A stretch of 7,176 nt of DNA, taken from NCBI GenBank assembly GCA_003509065.1, contig DODG01000305.1, positions 1-7,176 on the forward strand. Direction: 5' to 3'. This DNA comes from Acidobacteriota bacterium (lineage in GTDB: Bacteria; Acidobacteriota; Vicinamibacteria; Vicinamibacterales; UBA823). The position numbers were made by a program, and so were the translations under genes. Of this stretch, positions 1 through 6,748 are shown piece after piece (within the stretch, counting starts at the first letter, position 1; each line of letters starts with the position of its first letter). The notes under the pieces were generated by a model. That model was not told where the DNA came from, ran no database searches, and saw only the letters and a program-made list of their open reading frames with translations.

Positions 1-13
1 TTGTTCTCTAGGC

Positions 14-1036
14 CTAGGTTGTAATCTGAGCGTGTGGCGTCGCGTTCATGTGCATTTGCGGCTTCCAGGGCACCGTGTCCCATAAATGATCCCCAATAGT
101 AGTTGCCTCATCAATCGCCTCGGTCGGCACATTCTCTTTCCATGCGATGAGATTCTGCTTCATCTGTTCAAGAGTGCGTGCACCGACAATGCAACTGGAA
201 ACTACAGGGTTAGACCGTACCCAATTTAATGCAAGTGCCATCGGGCTGACTTTATATTTTTCTGATATTGATAGGAATTGTTCCATTGCATCGAAAGCGG
301 GTTTGTTCCAGTAAGTGTTCTTGTAGAAATTCACTGCTTTGAAATCATCAGAAAATCGTCCACCTGCATGCGTTTCAGCTTTGAATTTTCGGTGTTTTCC
401 CAGCAAGAAACCACCAGCTTGCGGGGAGTACACCATTACACCTACACCTTGGTCGAGACAGGCAGGGAACAGTTCTCGTTCTGCTTCACGGTAAAGGAGG
501 TTATATCGAGGCTGAACTGAATTGAACTTAGTGAATCCGTTCTTGTCTTGTGCCCATAACGCTTCGATCAGCTGCGCTCCTGAGAAGTTGGATACACCGA
601 TGTAACGGGCTTTGCCAGATCTGACAATATCGTTGTAAGCCTCGACGGTTTCCTCGATTGGTGTTGTGAGATCCGGAGAGTGAATCTGGTAAAGATCTAC
701 GTAATCGGTACCTAGACGCTTCAATGAATCGTCAATTGCCTGCATCACGTATTTTTTATTCACACCGACATCGTTTGGGTTAGGCCCGACTTGGCTTTTA
801 CCTTTTGTCGCGAGAACTACCTCTGGACGCCGCGTTTTGATGAATCGCCCAACGCTCTCTTCCGAAAGTCCGTCACAATAGGAATTCGCTGTGTCGATGA
901 AGTTCACTCCGCCTTCAAAAGCAACAGACATGATTCGTAGTGACTCTTCCGCGTTTGTCTGTCCTCCGAAATTGTCCCCGCCAATACAGTATTCAGAGAC
1001 CTTAAGACCTGTGTTTCCGAGTCTTTTGTAATCCAA
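14..1036 (-). CDS. Aldo/keto reductase (second of a tandem pair)
   Basis: Predicted NAD(P)H-dependent aldo/keto reductase of 340 residues, a normal length for the family, folding as a TIM barrel in the cytoplasm and interconverting an aldehyde or ketone with an alcohol. The N-terminal hairpin (KRLGNTGLKVS, residues 4-14) is intact. The catalytic tetrad is visible: Asp48 (FIDTA), Tyr53, Lys78 (LATK) and His119 (QIHSPD). The cofactor-side motif GVSNFS (147-152) and Gln175 are also present. The start is TTG at 1036, supported by the exact family N-terminus and by AAAGGG 8 bases upstream, which overlaps the stop codon of the preceding reductase; the two genes are 12 bp apart, so translational coupling is likely. 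It is clearly related to that neighbour. Substrate is unknown; the family call is firm, the physiological role is not. No clear terminator is seen in the 13 bases left after the stop. Confidence 0.93.
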   Translation of the reverse strand: MDYKRLGNTGLKVSEYCIGGDNFGGQTNAEESLRIMSVAFEGGVNFIDTANSYCDGLSEESVGRFIKTRRPEVVLATKGKSQVGPNPNDVGVNKKYVMQAIDDSLKRLGTDYVDLYQIHSPDLTTPIEETVEAYNDIVRSGKARYIGVSNFSGAQLIEALWAQDKNGFTKFNSVQPRYNLLYREAERELFPACLDQGVGVMVYSPQAGGFLLGKHRKFKAETHAGGRFSDDFKAVNFYKNTYWNKPAFDAMEQFLSISEKYKVSPMALALNWVRSNPVVSSCIVGARTLEQMKQNLIAWKENVPTEAIDEATTIGDHLWDTVPWKPQMHMNATPHAQITT

Positions 1037-1044
1037 GTATTCTG

Positions 1045-1050
1045 CCCTTT
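1045..1050 (-). promoter_or_regulatory. Ribosome-binding site of the downstream aldo/keto reductase
   Basis: Minus-strand AAAGGG lies 8 bases before the TTG at 1036 and overlaps the TAA stop (1049-1051) of the upstream reductase. It supports the TTG start and suggests that ribosomes finishing the first reductase restart on the second. Confidence 0.6.
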
Positions 1051-2101
1051 AATTTATCGAGGTCGATAATGGTAGCGTTCCCATGGCTTGTCCAGATTTG
1101 GGAGGATAAGACATTGGAGCTTGCGTTTCGAACTCGTCTGCAAGTGCTCGAACTTCGGCCATTACTTCACTTGGTGCTAATTGAGACCATGCTTCGAGTA
1201 CACCTTTTATATGTTCGATCTTACGAGCTCCAAAAATCGGAGCCGTCACCCCTGGGAATTCCGATACCCATTGCAAGGCGAGACGAATAGCCGGTTGTCT
1301 ATGCTTTTCACTGATGGCAATTAATTCTGCCGTCGCATTGAACGTGGCTTTGTTGAAGTACCTAGACTTGAGTCCACCGCCTTTTGAGTCGTCGCGAGCA
1401 CCGAACTTTGACCCGCCGATCGGTTTGCCACTGTTTCCATGCTGGCCAGTGAGCATCCCACTAGCCAATGGTGAGTAAGGGATTACAGCAAGCTCGTGGT
1501 CGGCTGCGAAGGGAATCATTTCCCGCCCTAATCCAGGCTGCAGGATGTTGAAAACACTTTGGATCGCCTCGAATCGGTACAAGTTGCGCACATCCGATGC
1601 CCAGAGACTTCTGGCTAAGACCCACGCGGGGAAATTGGAGGCTCCGGCGTAAACGACTTTGCCTTGGTGGATCAAGTCATCGACTGCGCGCAGAGTTTCT
1701 TCGATCGGGGTCTCTTCATCCCACGAATGGCAGTAGAGCAGATCGATACGATCGGTTCGGAGCCTCCGAAGCGATTCTTCGACTGCACGAACGATGTGGT
1801 ATCTCGAGGCACCGATATCATTCACGCCAGCTCCTACTGCTGAACGGTACTTTGTTGCTAGTACAACATTATTTCGTCGTCGTGAACTGGTCAGATAGTT
1901 TCCGATCATCGATTCTGAGCGACCTTCGTTGTAGGAATCTGACGTGTCGACGAAATTGATTCCACCATCCAGTGCCATTCCAAGGATTTTGTGTGCGGTC
2001 GGCTCGTCGCATCCCCATGCGTTACCGTAGTTGTCGGTACCGAGGCAGATGTTCGACACCTTTGTGCCGGTGCGTCCTAGTTTTACATATTCGATAGGAA
2101 T
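1049..2101 (-). CDS. Aldo/keto reductase (first of a tandem pair), unusual start codon
   Basis: Predicted NAD(P)H-dependent aldo/keto reductase, about 350 residues from the start proposed here. Tetrad residues, numbered from that start, are Asp52 (FVDTS), Tyr57, Lys84 (LATK) and His125 (YCHSWD); the cofactor motif GASNFP follows. The nearest conventional start is GTG at 2059, but that removes the conserved N-terminal hairpin. The frame stays open upstream and encodes EYVKLGRTGTKVSN, matching the N-terminus of the neighbouring reductase (DYKRLGNTGLKVSE). No ATG, GTG or TTG lies there in frame. ATT at 2099-2101 has a GGAG ribosome-binding site 7 bases upstream; ATC at 2093-2095 would give the N-terminus best matched by homology but sits 13 bases from that site. 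A one-base sequencing error is another explanation. If only standard starts are allowed, the gene would be 1049-2059. Substrate is unknown. Confidence 0.9.
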   Translation of the reverse strand: MPIEYVKLGRTGTKVSNICLGTDNYGNAWGCDEPTAHKILGMALDGGINFVDTSDSYNEGRSESMIGNYLTSSRRRNNVVLATKYRSAVGAGVNDIGASRYHIVRAVEESLRRLRTDRIDLLYCHSWDEETPIEETLRAVDDLIHQGKVVYAGASNFPAWVLARSLWASDVRNLYRFEAIQSVFNILQPGLGREMIPFAADHELAVIPYSPLASGMLTGQHGNSGKPIGGSKFGARDDSKGGGLKSRYFNKATFNATAELIAISEKHRQPAIRLALQWVSEFPGVTAPIFGARKIEHIKGVLEAWSQLAPSEVMAEVRALADEFETQAPMSYPPKSGQAMGTLPLSTSIN

Positions 2102-2340
2102 GTTTTTACTCCATGATGGATGAAATTGGCGTTCTGCTTAGCTAACTACTAGAGTGAATTAATATGATTCGGCAACAAAAAATAGGCTATATCTACGACT
2201 TCTACTGCCTTCATTCTGCCGCAAACCTATTTTCAATAAGTATCGGCTTCGGCCGTTCAGGCAGGGGAAGATAAAGATTAATCCCAGAGTCACACAGTCT
2301 AGCGAAAAACCTGATAGCTGATTTGTTTATCCGCTCGTAT
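2102..2340. other. Intergenic spacer between the FAD oxidase and the aldo/keto reductase pair
   Basis: A spacer of 239 bp that I read as non-coding; the only open frame of note continues antisense-like or out of frame into the end of the oxidase and resembles nothing. It holds the GGAG ribosome-binding site of the first reductase and a perfect short inverted repeat, CGGC-4-GCCG, at 2244-2255, about 85 bases beyond the oxidase stop. On the minus strand that hairpin is not followed by a U-run, so it is at best a weak terminator or processing site. I could not find a convincing -35/-10 pair facing the reductases, although the spacer is long enough for one. Confidence 0.5.
2109..2112 (-). promoter_or_regulatory. 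Ribosome-binding site that decides the start of the first aldo/keto reductase
   Basis: Minus-strand GGAG sits 7 bases upstream of ATT (2099-2101) and 13 upstream of ATC (2093-2095). It is far too distant (49 bases) to serve the GTG at 2059. An out-of-frame ATG-GAG-TAA (2114 down to 2106) overlaps it, a start-stop element of unknown importance. Confidence 0.5.
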
Positions 2341-3879
2341 TTACTGCCAGTCTTGTGTACCCGTGGGCCGGAATGACTTATCTGTGATTCCGTATGCTTC
2401 ACCGTGCACCGCACCGCCCGGGAATACTTTGCCTGGGTTAAATCGTTCTTCTAGTGATGGGACATCGATAGGTGCTTTATCGGGTGATTCACCTATGAAG
2501 GCTTTACGCAGGCCACTCATAGCTTCTAGATCGTCTTCATTGAAGACTAACGGCATATATGCTTGTTTTTCTATCCCTATCCCGTGCTCTCCCGACAAGG
2601 CACCACCTGCGGCGACACAAGCTTCCAGAATTCGGGATCCTGCGAGTATGGCTTGCTTGACCTCTTCTGGATTTCGTTCGTTGAATAATATTGCGGGGTG
2701 AATATTTCCGTCACCCGCGTGAAATACATTTGCGACGGTAATTTGGAGTTCGGCTGCAATTTGATCAACCTGTCGTAGTACCTCACGCAACTTTGTGCGA
2801 GGTACAACACCATCTACGAGATAATAGGTTGGGGCGATCGATCCGTAAGCACCAATTGCACCCTTTCGAGTTTCCCAGAGCTTGGTTCTGCTTTCTTCAT
2901 CATTGGCTTCGCGAATTTCCATCGCGCCGTTTTTATTGCAGATTTCGATAATGGCTTCGGTTTGTTCTTCAACCGATTCTTTAAGTCCGTCAACTTCGAC
3001 AATGAGGACGGCTTGGGCTTCAACTGGGTAACCGGGATGATAGAACGGTTCAACTGCGTCGATCGTATTACGGTCCATCATTTCGAGTGCTGATGGCACC
3101 ATTCCTTCGGCGATGATTTCAGAGACGGTGTTGGAAGCAGCGTCCATAGTTGTGAAGGCCGCCAGCATGCTGTGGATGAGTTCTGGTTTTGGAAGAAGAC
3201 GAACCGCGATTTTAGTTACTATTCCAAGCGTGCCTTCTGAACCTACAAATACCCCTCTCAGGTCGTATCCGGTTGATTCCCGCTCGGTTCCGCCAAACCA
3301 TGTGAGAGAACCATCAGCTAGAACAACCTCGAGGCCAAGTACATGATTTGTTGTCACCCCTAATGCCAGACAATGCGGACCACCTGCGTTTTCACCTATG
3401 TTGCCGCCGATAGTACAGGTCTTCTGACTAGCAGGGTCGGGTGCGTAGAAAAGTCCAAGATGGCTGACTTTTTCAGACAGATGGAGGTTGATCATGCCAG
3501 GCTCGACAATAGCGACGCGATTTTCAGGATCGACTTCTATGAGTTTCGTCAGGCGTGTTAGGGCGATAATAACGGAGTTGCGAAGGGCTACAGCTCCTCC
3601 TGAGAGGCTGGTACCTGCGCCACGTGCCACTATGTATGCTCCGTGCCTGTTGGCAGTGCGAACAATTTCTGAGACTTCATCAGATGTCGATGGTAAAACG
3701 ACAGCCTGGGGCATCGCTTTGTCAATAGAACCATCATATTCGTAGACCAAAAGGTCTTCGGGCTTCCAGATTACGTACTGGTGACCAACGATCTTTGAAA
3801 GATCGGTAATTAACGAATCGCTAACTGAAGTTTCAGGTGGCATAGGGTAATTGTTACACGTGTTCGGTTCTGTTACCAA
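2341..3879 (-). CDS. FAD-linked 2-hydroxy-acid oxidase/dehydrogenase, GlcD family
   Basis: Predicted flavoprotein of 512 residues (E. coli GlcD is about 500) that oxidises a 2-hydroxy acid such as glycolate or D-lactate to the 2-oxo acid. The FAD-binding half carries RGAGTSLSGG (86-95), PDPASQKTCTIGGN (147-160) and GSEGTLGIVTK (213-223). The C-terminal oxidase domain carries LEMMD (265-269), VFHAGDGNIHP (385-395) and SGEHGIG (429-435), whose His/Glu residues normally form the metal and substrate site. Between KAF (459-461) and RFNPGK (479-484) there is an insert of roughly 15 residues relative to E. coli GlcD, and the C-terminus has a short extra tail. The start is uncertain: TTG at 3879 lies 3 bp after the sulfatase stop, with no well-spaced Shine-Dalgarno; the first ATG is at 3843. 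GlcE and GlcF partners are absent from the window, so it may act alone. Specificity within the glycolate/D-lactate family is not resolvable. Confidence 0.93.
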   Translation of the reverse strand: MVTEPNTCNNYPMPPETSVSDSLITDLSKIVGHQYVIWKPEDLLVYEYDGSIDKAMPQAVVLPSTSDEVSEIVRTANRHGAYIVARGAGTSLSGGAVALRNSVIIALTRLTKLIEVDPENRVAIVEPGMINLHLSEKVSHLGLFYAPDPASQKTCTIGGNIGENAGGPHCLALGVTTNHVLGLEVVLADGSLTWFGGTERESTGYDLRGVFVGSEGTLGIVTKIAVRLLPKPELIHSMLAAFTTMDAASNTVSEIIAEGMVPSALEMMDRNTIDAVEPFYHPGYPVEAQAVLIVEVDGLKESVEEQTEAIIEICNKNGAMEIREANDEESRTKLWETRKGAIGAYGSIAPTYYLVDGVVPRTKLREVLRQVDQIAAELQITVANVFHAGDGNIHPAILFNERNPEEVKQAILAGSRILEACVAAGGALSGEHGIGIEKQAYMPLVFNEDDLEAMSGLRKAFIGESPDKAPIDVPSLEERFNPGKVFPGGAVHGEAYGITDKSFRPTGTQDWQ

Positions 3880-3882
3880 ACT

Positions 3883-5331
3883 TCAGAATATGGCTCCCGT
3901 GCCCGTGACTTTTCGCACGATTTCACGATCTTCTTGATCTCGCATAATCTTGGCCGCTAATTTGTCAGGATCTCCCCATTGATCAAGAAGGATTTTCAAC
4001 AGTCTATCTTTGGTCGGTGCGTGTTCTTCAGTCTCTGAAAGATCCGTGAATTCATTCGGGTCGGACTCCAGATCGTATAGTTCAATCTCCACTGGGCTCC
4101 CATGTCCATAGCAAAGTTTCCATTTTCCTGACCTTACCATCCCTAGAGGTCGATCAGTGCCGTGGGCAAAATGTTCAGATATTGCAATGTCATTAAGTTC
4201 AGATGTGTCGCCATGCAAAGCCTGAATTAACGATTGGCCATCGAGATTCCACTTTTCCAGTTTAACTCCTGCTAAATCAAGGATCGTTGCTACCGCGTCT
4301 ACATTGGAAACTGCCTGGCCAATACGTAGACCTTCCTTGAAATTCCCAGGCCATGAAATTTGGAGTGGTACGTTTGCCGATTGTTCGTAAAAGGACATTT
4401 TTCGCCACAGTCCGTGTTCACCGAGCATATCGCCATGATCTGACGTATGAACAATCACGGTGTTTTCTGCTAGACCCTGTTCTTCCAGGGTGTCCAGAAG
4501 GTGTCCGATCTTATCGTCGAGATATGTGCAAAGACCGAAATAAGCAGCGCGTGCTCTAGCGATTTCATCGTCCGTCCAGTCTCCATCGAGTCCGAACATT
4601 TGGCGCAGACGCCGTGCAGACGGCGGCAACTCACCCAGATGCCCGTCGGGGAGATTGGGCATGGATACATTGTCGGGATAGTATTTTGAGAAGTACGGTT
4701 CAGGCACAATGAATGGGAAGTGAGGTGCTATGAACCCGACACACATTGCAAATGGCTTGTCGTGTCGGGTTGGATCGGACAGATATTTGACCGCTGCTTT
4801 TTCCATCGCGTCGTCTGCTTCGATCATTGGGCTGACCCCATGATCAGCTTCTCTGACCCCGTACCAATCTTCTGTCGCTTGCGGGATTCCATTAGACCAT
4901 CGGAAGTGCTCGAGTGGCTCTTCGATGTGCGGGTCTCTGGTTAATTGCTCTTCGAAGCCGTGGAGCGTGTCTGGGCCGATAAGGTGCATCTTGCCGTTCA
5001 ATGCCGTGTCGTAACCCTCATTACGGAGTAAATATGGCCAGGTTAGCCTGTCGACCGGCATTGGCTTAGTGTTGTCCCATATTTCGTTGGTTGAGACGTA
5101 TTGACCGGTCATAAACGAGGCCCGAGAGGGTATGCATAGCGGCGAGTTGCAGTAGTTTGCGTCGAAAGTCACTCCTTGGTCGGCAAGGCGGTCCATATTT
5201 GGTGTTTCGATTATTGGATGACCGTATGTCGACGAAAACTGGGCACCATGTTCGTCGGACATTATTACTAAGAAGTTAGGTTTCGAATTTGAAGTTATTG
5301 GGTTGTTCTTTCTTTTTGTTGCCTGTGACAA
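3883..5331 (-). CDS. Formylglycine-dependent sulfatase, choline-sulfatase-like
   Basis: Predicted type I sulfatase (alkaline phosphatase superfamily), 482 residues, hydrolysing an organic sulfate ester to alcohol and sulfate. The signature CIPSRASFMTG has Cys66, the residue converted to formylglycine, and Arg70. Metal and catalytic candidates are Asp26, Lys114 and His116 (NGKMH), His204 (PHFPF), Asp298-His299 (SDHGDMLGEHGLW) and Lys311. GKMHLIGPDTLHGFEEQL and HGLWRKMSFYE closely recall choline sulfatase BetC, but I do not see the WDYQP/RYMRN-like C-terminal tail of BetC; the protein ends DREIVRKVTGTGAIF. No signal peptide, so it should act in the cytoplasm on an imported substrate. It needs a formylglycine-generating enzyme encoded elsewhere. 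The start is weak: TTG at 5331 without a clear Shine-Dalgarno, 21 bp after the dehydrogenase stop and in the same frame. The start residues before SKPNF are poorly constrained. Confidence 0.93.
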   Translation of the reverse strand: MSQATKRKNNPITSNSKPNFLVIMSDEHGAQFSSTYGHPIIETPNMDRLADQGVTFDANYCNSPLCIPSRASFMTGQYVSTNEIWDNTKPMPVDRLTWPYLLRNEGYDTALNGKMHLIGPDTLHGFEEQLTRDPHIEEPLEHFRWSNGIPQATEDWYGVREADHGVSPMIEADDAMEKAAVKYLSDPTRHDKPFAMCVGFIAPHFPFIVPEPYFSKYYPDNVSMPNLPDGHLGELPPSARRLRQMFGLDGDWTDDEIARARAAYFGLCTYLDDKIGHLLDTLEEQGLAENTVIVHTSDHGDMLGEHGLWRKMSFYEQSANVPLQISWPGNFKEGLRIGQAVSNVDAVATILDLAGVKLEKWNLDGQSLIQALHGDTSELNDIAISEHFAHGTDRPLGMVRSGKWKLCYGHGSPVEIELYDLESDPNEFTDLSETEEHAPTKDRLLKILLDQWGDPDKLAAKIMRDQEDREIVRKVTGTGAIF

Positions 5332-5352
5332 GGATTTGATTACGAGATGTGA

Positions 5353-6474
5353 TTATGGGGTGACCACGGCTCGTGTGACTTCGCTGCCTTTCTGGGTGCC
5401 CAGCCATTCGGCTGTTTCAAATGCCTTGCCGATCTGATCTAGCGGGAATTCGTGGGAAACCACGCTGGTGAGTGGATACCTATCTGAGGTCCGCTCTAGG
5501 AAATCGATGGCATTTGGGAGGATCCATGGGTCGTAGTGTTGAATCCCGTAGAACCGCACCTGATTCTTCACCATCTCTGCGACATCGATCGAAGCGAACG
5601 AGTTGGGCGATATGTGTCCTACCTCGAGGTACACTCCTCGCATGCGGACCATTTTTAGTCCCTCTTCCACTACAGCAGGGAAGCCCACGACTTCGATCAC
5701 CTTATCGGCACCTATGCCGCTTGTAAGTTCCATTACGCGATCGATCCGGGATTCCGGAGTCCCATATTCGTTCATATCGATGGTATGGGTCGCTCCACAC
5801 TGAATCGCTAGGTCGAGCCGAGGTTTCTGACCATCAATCACAATAACCTTGGAGGCACCAAGTTCCTTTGCGACGGCCGTTGCATTCACGCCAAGTCCAC
5901 CCGCGCCTTGCACAACTACGTTGTCGCCTAGCCGAACACCACCTAGGTGCATCGCTTCGTAGACTTGTGCCAGTGCGCAATTTATCGGTGCTGCTGCGGC
6001 GTTCGTTATAGAGTCAGGCAGCTTGAATACATAGTTTGGACTGCGCAAGTAGTAATACTGGGCGAATCCGCCGTTGCAGACCGGCCATTCTTCAAGTGGT
6101 TTGCGTCCCATCCTGAATTTACACGCGCCAAATTCACCGCGGAGACAGTTATAGCAGCGAGCGCATGGGAAGAAATACGAGTAGGCAACTCTATCCCCCT
6201 CTTTCAGCGGTCGGCGTAGTGAGTCGGTTGTGATCTTGCTGCCCATCGCAGCAACCTCACCCATCATTTCGTGTCCAAACACAAACGGATCTCTTGGCGG
6301 GTCTTTTTCGTCCAGACCATCACCACGCCAGATATGCAGGTCTGATCCACAGACACTGGTTGCTCTCACTCGTATCTGGATGGCATCCTCTTCAAGTTCG
6401 GGAATAGGGAGGTCTCGCATCTCCCAACTCTTATCGGCGTCGTGCCAGACTGCTGATGTTCCCATTTGTGCCAT
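5353..6474 (-). CDS. Zinc-dependent alcohol dehydrogenase, MDR family
   Basis: Predicted cytoplasmic NAD(P)-dependent medium-chain dehydrogenase of 373 residues that oxidises an alcohol to an aldehyde or ketone. Catalytic zinc ligands are Cys42 (CGSD), His68-Glu69 (GHEMMGE) and probably Cys166 (INCAL). The structural zinc lobe is complete, with Cys104, 107, 110 and 118. The Rossmann motif GAGGLG is at 190-195, and Asp214 at the end of the next strand (VIVIDG) favours NAD over NADP. The ATG start is supported by AGAGGAG 6 bases upstream. It is the first gene of the apparent operon with the sulfatase, which suggests it may oxidise the alcohol released by desulfation (inference). Between GHE and the structural zinc lobe there is a slightly long loop (SKITTDSLRRPLKEGD), as in some secondary-alcohol and terpene-alcohol dehydrogenases. 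Family is certain; substrate is not. Confidence 0.95.
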   Translation of the reverse strand: MAQMGTSAVWHDADKSWEMRDLPIPELEEDAIQIRVRATSVCGSDLHIWRGDGLDEKDPPRDPFVFGHEMMGEVAAMGSKITTDSLRRPLKEGDRVAYSYFFPCARCYNCLRGEFGACKFRMGRKPLEEWPVCNGGFAQYYYLRSPNYVFKLPDSITNAAAAPINCALAQVYEAMHLGGVRLGDNVVVQGAGGLGVNATAVAKELGASKVIVIDGQKPRLDLAIQCGATHTIDMNEYGTPESRIDRVMELTSGIGADKVIEVVGFPAVVEEGLKMVRMRGVYLEVGHISPNSFASIDVAEMVKNQVRFYGIQHYDPWILPNAIDFLERTSDRYPLTSVVSHEFPLDQIGKAFETAEWLGTQKGSEVTRAVVTP

Positions 6475-6480
6475 TAGAAT

Positions 6481-6487
6481 CTCCTCT
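6481..6487 (-). promoter_or_regulatory. Strong ribosome-binding site of the alcohol dehydrogenase
   Basis: Minus-strand AGAGGAG lies 6 bases before the ATG at 6474, the best Shine-Dalgarno in the window. CTCC just upstream (6490-6493) could pair with GGAG across 5 bases and partly hide it, a short stem whose relevance is doubtful. Confidence 0.65.
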
Positions 6488-6554
6488 GTGGAGCGCTGAG
6501 ATTTCGACTCCGGGTGATTTGTGTGAATATGCGTTGTTAAATGTGTTGGCAGCT

Positions 6555-6583
6555 AATTTATTCGCACAAAGGCCAAGCCACAA
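6555..6583 (-). promoter_or_regulatory. Candidate sigma-70-like promoter for the minus-strand operon
   Basis: On the minus strand, TTGTGG (6583-6578) and TAAATT (6560-6555) are separated by exactly 17 bases. Transcription would begin near 6548 and leave a leader of about 75 bases before the alcohol dehydrogenase. The boxes are imperfect, so this rests on spacing and position. The rest of the divergent spacer, 6475-6748, shows no larger operator-like palindrome; an isolated TAAAAT at 6633-6638 could be a -10 box for the plus-strand gene, but it lacks a good partner. Confidence 0.3.
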
Positions 6584-6740
6584 TATCTAGCAGATCGATT
6601 ATTTCATTCGACCCTGATGGATTTTCAGAGAATAAAATTCTATGGGTATGTTGCTCGCAGGCTTTTATTAGACCAGTGGGTAGATACAACCGCATAGGCG
6701 GATTTTCATCGCAGGCCGGTGATAGCAAATAGTAATTAGC

Positions 6741-6744
6741 AGGA
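6741..6744 (+). promoter_or_regulatory. Ribosome-binding site of the gamma-glutamyltransferase homologue
   Basis: AGGA lies 4 bases before the ATG at 6749, slightly close but usable. It supports this ATG over the internal ATG codons, which would cut into the conserved start of the domain. Confidence 0.5.
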
Positions 6745-6748
6745 ATTA

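Noticed and set aside
8..17. Perfect 10-base palindrome CTAGGCCTAG over the stop codon of the last aldo/keto reductase
   Set aside because: Too short to leave a loop and not followed by a U-run, and the window ends there; it could be chance.
2244..2255. CGGC-4-GCCG hairpin as a rho-independent terminator of the oxidase
   Set aside because: Only four base pairs and no U-run on the minus strand; kept only as a remark in the spacer entry.
2211..2414. Open reading frame of 67 codons on the minus strand overlapping the end of the FAD oxidase
   Set aside because: It overlaps the well-supported oxidase in another frame, resembles no family I know and has an unremarkable composition.
6484..6493. 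Short stem pairing CTCC with the GGAG of the dehydrogenase ribosome-binding site, as a riboswitch or attenuator
   Set aside because: Four base pairs over a 5-base loop is too weak to claim regulation, and no aptamer-like structure is seen in the leader.
6619..6716. Short direct repeats in the divergent spacer: GGATTTTCA at 6619 and 6700, TCGCAGGC at 6655 and 6709
   Set aside because: The two pairs have different spacings (81 and 54 bases) and no symmetry, so they do not look like an operator set.
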